Positions 1 to 11,060 of a stretch of DNA of 64,000 nt are shown here, in pieces; positions within the stretch are counted from its first letter, which is position 1; each line of letters starts with the position of its first letter. The translations under genes were made by a program, and so were the position numbers. This DNA is from Aricia agestis (lineage: Eukaryota > Arthropoda > Insecta > Lepidoptera > Lycaenidae): the NCBI RefSeq assembly GCF_905147365.1, contig NC_056407.1, forward strand, positions 16,599,980-16,663,979. The letters are read 5' to 3'. The notes under the pieces were generated by a model. It ran no database searches and was not told where the DNA came from. It worked only from the letters and a program-made list of their open reading frames with translations.

Positions 1-1
1 G

Positions 2-1084
2 TACGTTGGTATTCCGGTCGGCTACGCGGGCCCGCTCTACGTCGACGGCCAACCCTACATGATCCCCATGGCGACCACCGAGGGCGCCCTGGTGGCGTCT
101 ACGAACAGGGGAGCCAAGGCCATCGGAACGAGGGGAGTCACCAGCGTCGTGGAGGACATCGGAATGACCCGAGCGCCGGCCGTCAAGCTCCCGAATGTCG
201 TCCGTGCCCACGAGTGCCGGCAGTGGCTGGACAACAAGGACAACTATAACCTAGTCAAGGAGGCCTTCGACGCGACGTCGAGGTTCGCCCGCCTCCAGGA
301 GGTCCACGTTGGCGTCGACGGCGCCACCCTGTACCTGAGATTCCGGGCGACGACGGGCGACGCCATGGGCATGAACATGGTCTCGAAGGGCGCGGAGAAC
401 GCCCTGAAACTGCTGAAGGACTACTTCCCCGACATGGAGGTCATAAGTCTGTCGGGCAACTACTGCTCCGACAAGAAGGCGGCGTCCATCAACTGGGTGA
501 AGGGACGGGGCAAGAGGGTCGTGTGCGAGACGACGATCTCGGCCGAGAGCCTGAGGAACATCTTCAAGACCGACGCGAGGACCATGGCGAGGTGCAACAA
601 GATTAAGAACCTGTCGGGCTCGGCGCTGGCCGGCTCCATTGGCGGCAACAATGCGCACGCCGCCAACATGGTGACGGCGCTGTTCATCGCGACCGGCCAG
701 GACCCCGCGCAGAACGTCACCAGCAGCAACTGCTCCACCAGCATGGAGGCGTGCGGCGAGAGCGGTGACGACCTGTACGTGACGTGCACCATGCCCTCGC
801 TGGAGGTGGGCACGGTGGGCGGCGGCACGGTGCTGACGGGGCAGGCGGCCTGCCTCGATATCCTGGGCGTGCGCGGCGCGGCCGAGCGGCCGGCGGAGAA
901 CTCGGCGCGGCTGGCGTCGCTGATCTGCGCGACGGTGCTGGCCGGCGAGCTCAGCCTCATGGCGGCGCTCGTCAACTCGGACCTGGTCAAGTCGCACATG
1001 CGCCACAACCGCTCCAACGTCAATGTCCAGAGCGTCTCCAGCCACAAGCTGTCCGACGTCACGCTCAAGGTGCCCCACTTATAA
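2..1084 (+). CDS. HMGCR: HMG-CoA reductase, C-terminal catalytic part (5' partial)
   Basis: The frame is open from base 2 and ends at TAA (1082-1084), giving 360 residues, so the gene starts outside the window. The enzyme reduces HMG-CoA to mevalonate with NADPH. In insects this feeds juvenile hormone and other isoprenoids, because insects do not make sterols. Visible class I motifs, with residues counted from base 2: MATTEGALVAST (about 22-33, catalytic Glu), DAMGMNMVSKG (about 120-130), SGNYCSDKKAAS (about 151-162, catalytic Lys), GTVGGGT (NADPH site) and LVKSHMRHNRS near the C-terminus (catalytic His). All are intact. The membrane/sterol-sensing half is not in the window. No intron interrupts the 1083 nt. 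The region is strongly GC-rich at third positions, unlike its surroundings. It is convergent with Sin3A, which begins its 3' end 18 kb away. Confidence 0.97.
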   Translation, partial: YVGIPVGYAGPLYVDGQPYMIPMATTEGALVASTNRGAKAIGTRGVTSVVEDIGMTRAPAVKLPNVVRAHECRQWLDNKDNYNLVKEAFDATSRFARLQEVHVGVDGATLYLRFRATTGDAMGMNMVSKGAENALKLLKDYFPDMEVISLSGNYCSDKKAASINWVKGRGKRVVCETTISAESLRNIFKTDARTMARCNKIKNLSGSALAGSIGGNNAHAANMVTALFIATGQDPAQNVTSSNCSTSMEACGESGDDLYVTCTMPSLEVGTVGGGTVLTGQAACLDILGVRGAAERPAENSARLASLICATVLAGELSLMAALVNSDLVKSHMRHNRSNVNVQSVSSHKLSDVTLKVPHL

Positions 1085-1365
1085 CGGCCGCGCCCCGCCG
1101 TACCGATAAGTCTGATCGTATGATTGTTAAAGAGTCTATTCGCTGTAAATTGTTATTTAATGATATATTAAGTTATTGTAGTCCGTAGTCGCGCGGGGCG
1201 GGAGGGGCGGGGCGTTTGTTGGTGTCGATCGATTACTTAAATTTTAGCTCTTAGATTATATTTTGACTGCAACGAATGGCCGCCCGGAGGTCCCGATGAT
1301 ATTGATTCTATATCGAGTATTTAGGATTACTATTTAAAATAATAAAACTGTTTTACATATACTGC
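1085..1365 (+). other. HMGCR: HMGCR 3' UTR
   Basis: AT-rich sequence after the HMGCR stop codon, running to just beyond the AATAAA at 1341-1346. It contains several ATTTA/TTATTTA stretches but no repeat. The exact cleavage site cannot be read; it is expected 10-30 nt after the signal. Confidence 0.6.
1341..1346 (+). terminator. Poly(A) signal of HMGCR
   Basis: Canonical AATAAA about 257 nt after the stop codon, followed by a T-rich stretch. It is the first canonical signal on this strand after the stop. Confidence 0.6.
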
Positions 1366-1866
1366 TTTTGTTTTATTTACGTCGAGATTGAGTTGCTAAT
1401 TGCTATCGGCGCGGCGCGGCGCCGCAATTGATGGATTTGAACTTTGAAGGCAACAGCCGCTGCACATATTTTAGGACGTTTACATAGCATCTTGCGTTAA
1501 ATAAATAAGTACTAAATATAACGTGTAGTAGTCAAAATATATTATAATTAAATAAAATAAATTAATTCAAAAATCAAAAAACCCGACTGCAAAACAATTT
1601 TAACTAAAAAGACCGAAACAAGACCTAATTCTGCCAGAGGCTTGTCGGTACATCGGGCGAACTCATATTATGCTATATTTAACTTTTATTTTTAAGCTGA
1701 ATTGCATTGCATTTATCGCTTTGAGCGCGGCTACGAAATCAAGAAATAATATTAAGTTGATAAAATACTAAATTACTATGCAATAGCTTTACAGCGGCGG
1801 TCCCCGAGTGCCACACATATTTCTCAAGTTTAAGGTAAGTATATAGCTGTGTTACTTGTAAGTAGT

Positions 1867-2062
1867 GAGCACACTGAGACGGGCCGTGCCGGGGCTCATC
1901 GCAAAAATCCGCCTCCATACAATTTGTATGGAAGCGGATGCGCGTATCGCACACTGTGTCGGGGCGCAGCGGATTTCCGCTTCCATACAAATTGTATGGA
2001 GGCGGATTTTTGCGATGAGCCCCGGCACGCTGAGCCCCGGCACGGCCCGTCTCAGTGTGCTC
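1867..2062. mobile_element. Palindromic foldback/MITE-like element
   Basis: Arms beginning gagcacactgagacggg (left, 1867) and ending in its reverse complement (right, 2062) fold over about 90 nt. The right arm carries an extra partial repeat of the ctgagccccggcac segment. Small ORFs inside are by-products of the palindrome. The sequence just to the left (about 1775-1830) matches the end of the dispersed repeat also seen at 33.7 kb. Confidence 0.75.
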
Positions 2063-2989
2063 GATCCTTTAGTTGTACTTATCTGACACAGTAAGTCGCA
2101 GTAACAGGAACTAACCCTGGTATTGGCTGGATACAACAAAGGCGTTTTGTATATGTACATAATATATTAAACGTACGTCATCGTTTTCTTGAAATATTTC
2201 GATCAGGTTTTAATATGCGAGTCGCGTGCAGGGCCGCGCCATCTGACTGCGAAATACCATCGCGTTGGGCAACCGGCTAATTCTTCATTTATTATTCGTA
2301 ACGACGTGTTTCTAAATACGACATAAATCTGTAGCCACAATATTCCAAATTAGATTACAAGATACAAGGCCACGACGGATTGTTGTACGAGGTTGTACCC
2401 GAAACAGGCCGAAACTAATAGTAGGAAAGGCGTTTTGTTGTTATTTATAGACTAGAGAGTGAAAGTATTCGTTCCCTCTGACTTCTGAGCGTCCTCTTTT
2501 CTCGCCTCTAAGTAACTGGTTTTATTCCGCTCTCCTGTGGGGTCTACGCTCTGCCGAACCCTGTTTCCGATCACCGTGATACTGACCTTTCAAAACTATT
2601 TTATGTGCACTAAAATACTAACAGTTACTTTACCTACTTATTCTAGTTTTGGCTTCTGAGTTTTTTTGGCAGAGTTTATCTTTTCACTATAATATTATAC
2701 TAGGAGGAGTTTTGATTGGGTAAGGTAATTACGTTAAAACCTTGAGGCCACACACTTTAAAGTTTAATGACTACTTTAACTATAATTGAATAGAGATATT
2801 GACATTAACTCCATAGCTACATTTAAAATTCAGTTAAATAGTTAAATATTGTGTGTCTCTGAGTGCGGCCGTTAACCAATCAATAACGCTGTTGAAAAGA
2901 TAAACTCATGTCAAAAAATCAGGGCCCGATCTAGATACGAGTCCAAAAATGTCGGATCTACTGGCTGATATAACAAGATTTTTTTCAAA
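2063..2989. other. Intergenic, no gene seen
   Basis: AT-rich sequence without convincing ORFs or recognised repeats. A TTAAAGTAGT-type short inverted motif occurs around 2755-2870, possibly a remnant of an old MITE. Confidence 0.4.
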
Positions 2990-3274
2990 TTCAAATTCAA
3001 ATTTATTTATTTGCCAAGAATATGGTACAGTAGATGTTTACATTTTTATGAGTTCAGACATATTCTACTATTAACATAGTGTGCAAATATTATCATAGTA
3101 ATTATAATTTTTCCATGTCATTGAATTTTATTAATTAAAATAGATAGATAGATAATTAACAGTATTTCTTAAAAAATATTTTGTCCAATTAATGAATATT
3201 ATACAAATAATGTCAAATATATTATGCTAATGTTTTATTACAATTAAAAATAATTTTAGAAATAATGTCAGAAA

Positions 3275-3877
3275 TTAGGTTTTAACGTCATCCATTTCGT
3301 CATTAAAATATTCATTTATTGCATAATACATTTTGTGAAGTAGCCATGCATGTACCTCTTTTTGTAGTTTTCTCTCAGGGAGTTTTTTAAAGTGATCAGG
3401 GAGCTTATTGTATATTGACACTGCCATACAGTAAGCATTTCTACTGCAAATGCTTAGTCTTTGGTGGGGTACAACCAATTTAAATGTATGTCTAGAGCTC
3501 TTGGTGGCTACTTCAGTTTTCTTTACAAAAAAGCGATCTACGTTTCTGTTCACAAATAAACACATTTCATAGATGTACAGACAAGGTAGCGCTAATATAT
3601 TGTACTGTTTAAATAAAGGTTTACAGGGGTCGATGTAGCTGACATTGGAGATACATCTAATAAATTTCTTTTGGAGTCTAAACACTCTTATTTGGTCAAC
3701 AGAGTTTCCCCATATAAATAAACCGTATCGCAGTACGGAGGCGATGTAGCCGTGGTAACAAAGAAGTGCTGCAGATGTACTTACAGTTCTTTTAATATTT
3801 TTAACAACATACATATATTTTTCGAGTTTAGTGCATATGTTATTAATGTGTTCTTTCCAATTACATAGACTATCCAC
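3275..3877 (-). pseudogene. LINE ORF2 fragment: C-terminal part after the RT domain
   Basis: Open frame of 200 residues resembling the thumb and C-terminal region of CR1/Jockey-type RTs. It includes the usual run WKEHINNIC, SVLRYGLFIWGNS, RLQKKFIRCI and LPEL-like elements near the end. It continues the same broken element as the RT fragment upstream and is separated from it by frame-disrupting changes (about 3878-4130). Confidence 0.82.
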
Positions 3878-4132
3878 AGTAATGCCTAGAAAAGCGACTG
3901 AATCTACTACTTCTATCTCGGAATTCTCATAGCATATTTTTTGTTTAATATGTGATTGTTTTCGAGTTTTGAAGTTTACAAGTTTCGTTTTAGATATATT
4001 GGCTTTAAGGTTCTTTTTTCAGCCAAGTCATTGCTTTAGCGATGGCATTATTTATTTCAGCCTCGATGGCCGGTGGATTCTTTCCCTCGACTAGTATTGT
4101 GGTGTCATCGACATACAGTATAGATTCCTGGT

Positions 4133-5521
4133 CTAATGCATCTGGCAGGTCGTAATATAATTCAAAAAGAATAACGGGCCCAGTATGGAGCCTTGAGGTA
4201 CACCAACGTCATTAAACATGTATGGAGATCTGTAAATTGTTTTACAGTTTGCATTTATTTCAATTATTTCTACACATTGTTGGCGATTGGACAAAAAACT
4301 TTTAACCCATTTGTAGGCTACGCCTCTGATGCCTTGCCGATAAAGTTTATTTAGTAAAATAGCATGGTTTACAAAATCGAAAGCCTTTGTCATGTCTAGG
4401 AATATTGCTGCTAGTAAAGATTTGGAATTTAAACATTCTGTGATTTTCTTTACTAACGTGAAGCAAGCATGTACGGTTGAGGTTTTTTTTCTAAATCCAA
4501 ATTGTTCTTTTTTTAATATTTTACATTCTGTAAAGAAATTATAGAGTTTATCATACATACATTTTTCAAATATTTTTGAGAATATCGGTATGAGTGTAAT
4601 TGGTCTGTAGTTGTTCAGATTTGTACGATCGCCTTTTTTAAAAATGGGTTTCACAATCGAGTATTTTAAAGCCGTCGGAAATATGCCTTGCGATATGGAT
4701 AGGTTGATTATATGGGTTAGTGGAGTAGCTATAGAATTTTTACATAGTTTTATAATGTTAGTTTTAATGTCATCGTATCCTGTAGAGTTAGAATTGTTTA
4801 AATCGTCTATAAACTTGCATGTTTGTGCGTTTGTTACTGGGGTCAAATAGATTGTTTTAGTATTATTAGGAATGTGGTTTATATTATCGGTATTTGTGTC
4901 AGTAGTTATTGTGTTAAAATTTTGTGCCATGGCGATAAAGAATGAATTGAAAGTCTTCGCGATATTGAGCGGACAAGTAATTTCTTTATCGTCTTTAATT
5001 ATTTTAGGAATTGTGCTTTGAGTATTACTGTCCCCACCTCTGCAATTTTTGATTATGTTCCATGTAGCTTTCGCGATATTTTTCGACTTTGAAATATATT
5101 TAATGTTGTTTAATTTCTTAGATTGCGTTATGCATTTATTTAGAATCATGGAATACTTTTGGTACTGAGTTTTTTTCTGTAGCTTGCTATGTTTTTCATG
5201 ACGGTATCTCAAATATAAAATTCGTTTTTTCGCACAACATTTTTTTAAACCCTTTGTTATCCATTTATTTTTAATTAGCTTGTTCGCTTTTTTTATAATA
5301 ATAATTTGGAAGCACAAATTATAGAAGAGACAGAAATCTTCATGACACATTGAAAAAGCCTTATCGGCATCTTGCTCTTGTAAAACATTGGAGAAAGATA
5401 AGGAGTTCATGCATTCTAGAAATTTTTTTATGTTGTCTCTACTGTAATCTCTTCTTTTTTCGAGCCAATACTTAGTTTGCTGTTTATTTGCAGTATCATT
5501 TTTTTTAGTTGAAAATGTCAT
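4133..5521 (-). pseudogene. LINE ORF2 fragment: endonuclease end plus RT fingers/palm
   Basis: Open frame of 462 codons from an internal Met; the same frame continues upstream to about 5638 with endonuclease residues. It holds RT motifs 1-4, including the catalytic-region FLDMTKAFDFVNH. After GVPQGSILGP the frame departs from the family and ends at CQMH. The true continuation, with the YVDD catalytic box, lies in another frame just below. This is a degraded mobile-element gene, not a host gene. Confidence 0.85.
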
Positions 5522-6034
5522 AGATTGACCCGTTTCGTGATCCGATAAGCCTAGGTAATGATTTTTTGATTTAATGTTTGTGTTATTTATATTGCTACAA
5601 ATAAGATCTATTTCAAATCGGACCTTCCCGATTAACGTTCAAACAAACTTATTATAATTATTATTTTAATACTGCTCCGTAGCTGTGACAATAATTATTT
5701 ATGTCGTTGCTAACTTATACGGTCGTGTAACACCTTGGTCCTTGCGGCACCCATCTTTTCTTTTCGGGCGTGTTATGTAAGGTAAGGAGTAAGGACTAAG
5801 GCCCATATTGTATCCTTCATCAGCATTCTGCGGTTACACTTCCTGATTGCGCAGGCGCAGGCGATATGTGAACTGTTAATTATGGCCTGTAATTAGGTCA
5901 GACCTTTCATTTTGGTCTGTCAGAGCAAAGGCACGAGCCAATACATGGCTACTAGCTAGGAGTTACTCATTAAAGTACTTACATCATACATATTGTGTAA
6001 ACTATAAAGATAACTTTAATACTTAAAAAGGTTT

Positions 6035-6200
6035 TTTTAGCTATTGCATAGCTTACGCTGCGCGGCGACCGAATGCCGACATTCCGTAACGAAAAACACC
6101 TAACATTCGTCTAACATAGTTTCAGTTCTGCAGACTTCGGCTCGGTGTTTGTGTGCGTGCGACTAGACGTATGCGTGTAGACTAGCTAGTCTTTTAACTA
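6035..6200. repeat. Dispersed repeat, 'gcaatagcttta...cgtgcgactagacg' family
   Basis: The segment with attccgtaacgaaaa and cggtgtttgtgtgcgtgcga recurs at 33526-33790 (same order) and its end at about 1775-1830. No coding potential. Class unknown. Confidence 0.55.
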
Positions 6201-6369
6201 TATTATCTCACAATACATGAGCATTATAGGCTATAGCAATAATTTTATAACAATTATGTATTGTGACTTGTGAGATAATAATTATTGTTTATGCGTAAGT
6301 TAAGTTAGTTGCATTAATTCATAATATATCATAGATGGCGCTTTTTGTTAAGTACATCATGCTAGTGAT

Positions 6370-6815
6370 TAAGGGTGGGTTGCACCAACTTACTTTAACT
6401 ATAACTGTTACTTTAACTACAATGCAAAATATCAAATCTTTGGTTAAAGTCAAAAATGGACGCCATATTAAACCATAACCATAGAGCTCGACAAGGCTTT
6501 AATTCATGAAGCCCTAAGCGGCCGCATCCGGCCGCGATAACAATAGACAAGCTATTGTGTCTCGTTATTCCACGATCGATGGATCGCACGTGGCGAAAAA
6601 ATAAACTAACGCTGTCCTCGTACAAAAACGTCATTTTTGACAGTTCTCCTTTACCAGCAGCGCCCCGCCCACGATCATTAATTAAAGCCTTGTCGGACCA
6701 GCAACGTCTTCTGTCAAATTTTGTGGTCAAAAGTTAAATTAGCCCTAACTATAGTCTATAACCATAACTTTGACCATAACTTTAACTTTAACCACTCTGG
6801 TGCAACGCACCCTTA
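6370..6815. mobile_element. MITE with terminal inverted repeats, carrying nested MITE fragments
   Basis: The ends are taagggtgggttgcacca and the near-perfect reverse complement tggtgcaacgcaccctta, each followed inward by runs of taactttaac/taaccata. The interior (about 6495-6690) holds two other dispersed sequences: a gcggccgcatccggccgc segment (also at 24.2 and 54.4 kb) and a ctttaccagcagcg...gacgtttttgta segment (also at 14.3 and 62.1 kb). The TIR style resembles PIF/Harbinger MITEs; the TSD is unclear. Confidence 0.65.
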
Positions 6816-6964
6816 GCTGTTTAGGTACTGAACAATATTAAACATATTTTCTCATATTTATAAAAGAGAAACAAGTGTTTTCTTATCAGTCACCACGCTA
6901 AAAAAATGAATTAATATTGTAGTGTCGACGTATGTCACAGCCACTTTTCTAAATATATGATGTA

Positions 6965-7180
6965 CCTACATTTACTACAAAAACTACCAACGAAAATTGG
7001 TTCGAACGAGATCCAGCCAGTAGTTTTTTTTATACGTAATAAATGTAAACCTTAATTTAACTTTCATTAAATCAACTGAAATATGAAAATAAATCAAAAA
7101 CCTCTTAATTTCATAAAAATAAACCTTATTGCTGCTGCGGAACCTTTCATGGGCGAGTCCAACTCGCACTTGGCCGGTTT
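6965..7180. repeat. Dispersed repeat, copy inverted relative to 45.27-45.48 kb
   Basis: The segment from aaactaccaacgaaaattgg to cgcacttggccgg matches, in reverse complement, the segment at about 45270-45480. The tccaactcgcacttggccg end is the common end of the 'ggttccgtaccc' repeat family in this window. Confidence 0.6.
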
Positions 7181-7195
7181 TTTCTATTCTCTTTT

Positions 7196-7355
7196 ACGGC
7201 CGTTCCCAATATTTAATCTATCTCTGGTTTTGCCCTACTAGAGATAGAAATAGCTCACAATTGACATAAAATATATGTCTCTAATGTCTAATGTGAGCTA
7301 TTCCTATCTCTAGTAGGGCAAAACCAGAGATAGATTGAATATTGGGAACGGCCGT
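7196..7355. mobile_element. 160-bp palindromic MITE
   Basis: The arms acggccgttcccaatattta... and the reverse complement are almost identical over about 75 nt, including ctggttttgccctactagag. The centre is a short AT-rich loop. No ORF. Confidence 0.75.
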
Positions 7356-7788
7356 TAGTCTTCGATAAAAACTACTAAAACAATAGCCCCTGAGCGACGG
7401 GGCACGGACATCTGCACGTGATGTGGAGCCAAGAGGTAAATTATAAAAATACCGCCAGCACGTTGAAAAACTATGTGCTTACATTTACATTATAAATATA
7501 TAATTGGTCGTGCGCGCACTAACTTATTTACCTAGGGATCAGCTCACAACGAGACGAAACAAAACGTGGTTAAAATTTGAACTTTATTCTTTATACAGTA
7601 TATTACACGATGACGCATTTTATTGACAGAAATCAATGAATCCCCCACTCGGGCCACCACTTCGCCCCGAAGCACCCCATGGCGTAAAGACTAGAGTGGT
7701 GCGACTACAGACTGCAGGATGTACACGGCCTGCAGTACAACTCCGTACTGCTATATTTAGTCACCATAATAATATTTATATTTAATAC

Positions 7789-8470
7789 TAGCTGTTGCCC
7801 GCAACTTCGTCCGCGTGAATGTATGTTATTAAAATCGAGATTTAGAAAATTGAACACCCATCTACGACTATTTTATTTGGATCTATATTACACACGATAT
7901 GTTTAATTTACATCAAAGACCCAGGAAACTTGAACCTCAGATACTTATCGTTTTGAAAAATCCTTTCTTCGAAGACCGCTTGGCGTGGATGTGGGGATGG
8001 GGGCCACAGGACAGGGGAAAGGAACATGTGACGGAGATAGAGGATAGACTTCAGAAGACGGGATTTAATGTAGGCATCTATCCCTCTTTAAGCTACCTCT
8101 TATTCTCAGATTCATAATCTACAATTAAACCACAATTTTCGAGGAGTTTCTTCAATTCCATAACTTATCAAGTCACCGTTTTTAGGGTTCCATACACAAA
8201 GAGTAAAAACGGCCGGGACTTTATTACTAAGACTTCGTTGTCTGTCCGTCTGTCTGTCTCCAGGCTGAATCTCAAGAACCGTTATAGCAAGAGTTCTGAA
8301 ATTTTTACAGATGGTGTATATCTGTTGCCCTTATAACAAAAAATACTGAAAACAAAATAAAATCAATATTTAAGGGTGGCTCCCATACAACAAACATGAT
8401 TTTTTTGCTCGATATCAATAATGACAACAGGCAGGCAGTTGAAATTTTCACAGAATCCTTAATTATATGT
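7789..8470. repeat. Mixed dispersed repeats: 'gttgcccgcaacttcgtccg' and 'gggttccatac...gtaaaaac' families
   Basis: Contains the start of the 'ctagctgttgcccgc' family (7789-7835). From about 8185 it has the 'ttagggttccatac ... gtctgtccgtctgtctg ... cacagaatcct' family, which recurs at 10.8, 11.5, 40.6-40.9, 43.6 and 44.9 kb. The latter is interrupted by the TA-flanked element that starts at 8474. Confidence 0.55.
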
Positions 8471-8473
8471 GTA

Positions 8474-9377
8474 GGGTAGACTGGGTACGATTGTGACATT
8501 TTTGGTTTGGAGGGCAATAATTTTGTTAATTTTACACCTAGCTAGGAAAATTTTATCACAAACCATAGTTTATTTATTTGTCTACATAAAAATACTAATA
8601 TATCATGCCAAAATACGATGTATTAGTCATGGAATCAAATTTAAAAGAAGGAGGGAAATTGTCACAACCGACCACAACCCAAGGACGGTTGTGACGGTGG
8701 TTGGGGTCGGTAGTGACATCTACAAAAAATGTTTTATATGATTTTTATTTTAATAAAAATGTACCATAAAACATCATAATCTTATTCTAAACAAATTCAT
8801 CTAGCGTATCAAAACATAGTCTATTTCTAAACATATTTATCAACCAAAACAACGACATCCGATTAATTTTATAAATTTCTCCGTTCTCTGTAAATAAGTC
8901 CTACGTTTGACTTCTTCGTATTGACTGATAATATCCTGCACTCGTTTGGTCTCCTGCAAGCGTTTTTAGACATCTAAGAAAAATTATAGGATAAAGGTAT
9001 GTCACAACCGTACCCATAAGATTTGTCACAACCGTACCCAACACAGAATTTTAATTATCAAACAAGCGCCACGAATCGGCTAAACGATTTATGTAAAAAA
9101 TAATCACTTGTAGTTAACTACTAATGATCAACTTATAACAAAAAAATAGTAAACATTGAAATAAATCAAGCAAGAAAACCTACTTTTGACTCTAAAAAAG
9201 CAATGAAGGCCCCTGATAACATTATCGTGAAATGCTGGCGGAAGCAATGCTGGGAGAAGCATTCAGACTTGCAAGACGTGTCTTTCTCTCTTAGCACCCA
9301 TCCCCATATTCCGTATAGTTTCGCTGTTATGACGACTGTCACAACCGTTCCCTGGCACAACCGTACCCAGTCTACCC
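8474..9377. mobile_element. Non-autonomous TA-flanked DNA transposon, 904 bp
   Basis: The termini GGGTAGACTGGGTACGATTG and CGGTTG-type...CGTACCCAGTCTACCC are inverted repeats, flanked by TA on both sides (8472-8473 and 9378-9379). It sits inside a copy of the 'ggttccgtaccc' repeat. Removing the element and one TA restores the ttatatgt-TActttaat order seen in the uninterrupted copy at about 11860. Subterminal copies of the gtcacaaccgtaccc motif lie inside (about 8660-8710, 9000-9040, 9340). No transposase ORF remains. The TA duplication fits Tc1/mariner-like or related elements. Confidence 0.82.
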
Positions 9378-9877
9378 TACTTTAATAATTAATAATAAAA
9401 TTAGAATATAATTAAAATTTAATCCCATACAAAAACACAACTTTTGGCCTATTTTTTCTCTATAAGGGTACAGAACCCTTCGTGCGCGAGTCCGACTCGC
9501 ACTTGGCCGATTTTATTGTAAACATGGTATCAAATTCGGGCAATCTATACAACAAAAAAATAATTTTGAAAATCTGACCACAAACAGCAAAGTAAACATT
9601 AACTCCTCCTTTTTTGAAAGTCGGTTAAAAAAAAGTATCTAAGATGTTGACCAGGGATGTAATGTATCATCATGCCAAATTTCATTGAAATCGGTCCAGC
9701 GGATTCAGAGATTAGCCTGTACAAACAGACAAACAGACAAACCGACAAACAGACAGAGAAACAAAAATTTTAAAAACAGTTAAATGTGTTCTATTACTCT
9801 TCTACTATGCCCCTGACTCGTTTTTTCAAGTTTATTTTCAATGGACAAAAATTTTACCCCTACGATTTTATTATAAG

Positions 9878-10020
9878 TATAGACTAGCTATTTGACCGAG
9901 CTTTGCTCGGTATTCGATAAAACACTAATAAAATGACATTTTCTAAAAATGATTCCTAGCTAAATCGATTTATCTAAATCGATTTATTATTTAAAGATAT
10001 AAGATATAGATATAACAAAC
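9878..10020. repeat. Dispersed repeat 'gagctttgctcggtattcgat' family
   Basis: Related copies occur at about 18155-18300 and 51170-51258/52127-52170. Shared features are gacattttctaaaa(a/t)tgattcct and cgatttatcgcccccgaaac. The 18.2-kb copy is an uninterrupted version of the site hit by the hAT element at 51.26 kb. Confidence 0.55.
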
Positions 10021-10108
10021 TTCATAATATTATTTTGTGTCATCACTCATCACGCTGCGTCTCGTATCAATGTGAACTAACCCTGACAGTTATATTTTGT
10101 ATCAAATC

Positions 10109-10137
10109 CATACTAATATTATAAATGCGAAAGTATC

Positions 10138-10176
<39 letters not shown>

Positions 10177-10440
10177 CGCTTTCACGCCAAAACTACTGAA
10201 CCGATTGCAATGAAATTTTGTACACAGTTATTCTAGAGTCTGAGAAAGGACATAGGCTACATTTCGATGTGGGAAAATATCTTATTTCCATGAAAATATC
10301 GATGAAAATGAATTCGCATTGCGCGTGGCCAGCGCTCATCCCGGGGGTCCTGGGTTCGAGTCCCGCAGGCGGAACAAAAAGTTTTCAATGTTCCTGGGTC
10401 TTGGATGTGTATTAAAATAAAATTTCAAAAATCTTAAATA
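10109..10440 (+). mobile_element. (GTCY)n-bearing short element with tRNA-like box B
   Basis: Begins catactaatattataaatgc, then a (GTCT)n run and cgccaaaactactgaacc. It ends with a segment containing GGGTTCGAGTCCCGC, an RNA polymerase III box-B-like motif. Other copies are at 16539-16850 and 17309-17612 (- strand) and 62668-62998 (+). The (GTCY)n plus 'actgaaccgattgcaatgaa' structure matches the lepidopteran MITE class with hitchhiking GTCY microsatellites. The tRNA-like 3' half resembles a SINE promoter, but no matching 5' acceptor arm is visible. Confidence 0.65.
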
Positions 10441-10779
10441 CCTATATTTTATGTAAGTATAATATTATAAAAATCCAGAAATATATCGATGCAATGAACA
10501 TTTGAGTTCTAATACGATTCAACAGATGGCGTTTTATTTTTGCTATAACAGCAAATACTAAAAACAAAATAAAGGAAATATAAGGGGGACTCCTAAACAT
10601 TAAGACACATGAAATTTTCACAAAATCCTCAATTATATACTTACGTACTTTAATATTTGATAATAAAATTGAAATAAAATAAATAATTAAGGGGGGCTCC
10701 CATACAAAAACACATTTTTTCCCCTCCTTTAGCTCTATTACAGTTTACAGTACGGAACCCTTCGTGCGCGAGTCCGACT

Positions 10780-11060
10780 CGCACTTGGCCGATTTTTTTT
10801 TGGTGTATTTCTTTTAGGTTTCCGTACCCAGAGGGTAAAAACGGGACCCTATTACTGATGATTCGATGTCTGTCCGCTGTCCGTCTGTCTGTATGTCTAT
10901 CTGTCTCTAGGATGCATCCCAAGAACGGAAGAACTAGAGAGTTGAAATTTTCATCGATTATGTATTTGTGTTGCCGCTATAGCAATAAATACTAAAAACA
11001 AAATTAATTTAATATTTCGGGGGGCTCTCATACAACAAACGTGATTTTTTGCTATTTTTT
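10780..11060. repeat. 'ggtttccgtacccagagggt' dispersed repeat
   Basis: One of several copies (also 8185-9520 interrupted, 11500-11910, 40600-40880, 43600-44130, 44930-45300, 46070-46200, 49195-49540). These share gtacccaaagggtaaaaacg, a GTCT run, ttttcacag and cccatacaacaaacgtgatt. Many end in cgagtccgactcgcacttgg. No ORF. Confidence 0.6.

Larger units (their letters stand above)
2990..5640 (-). mobile_element. 5'-truncated, frameshifted non-LTR retrotransposon (LINE)
   Basis: On the - strand this reads: the end of an endonuclease domain (frame open from about 5638, with the LSDHET motif near 5535), a spacer, then a reverse transcriptase domain. RT landmarks are YRPITLIPIFSKIFE (near 4600), FLDMTKAFDFVNH and GVPQGSILGP, then YVDDT near 4110. 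The low-coordinate end carries the lepidopteran LINE 3' tail (tttcaaattcaaattcaaat, from about 2990). The insertion is truncated at about 5640. Reading frame is lost between GVPQGSILGP and YVDDT, so the copy is dead. The clade looks like CR1/Jockey-type, which I cannot settle by eye. Confidence 0.88.

Noticed and set aside
251..1078. 275-codon open frame antisense to HMGCR
   Set aside because: Arg/His/Ala-rich shadow of a GC-rich exon, without any recognisable domain.
1849..2160. Several 70-100-codon frames on both strands
   Set aside because: Mirror frames created by the 1867-2062 palindrome.
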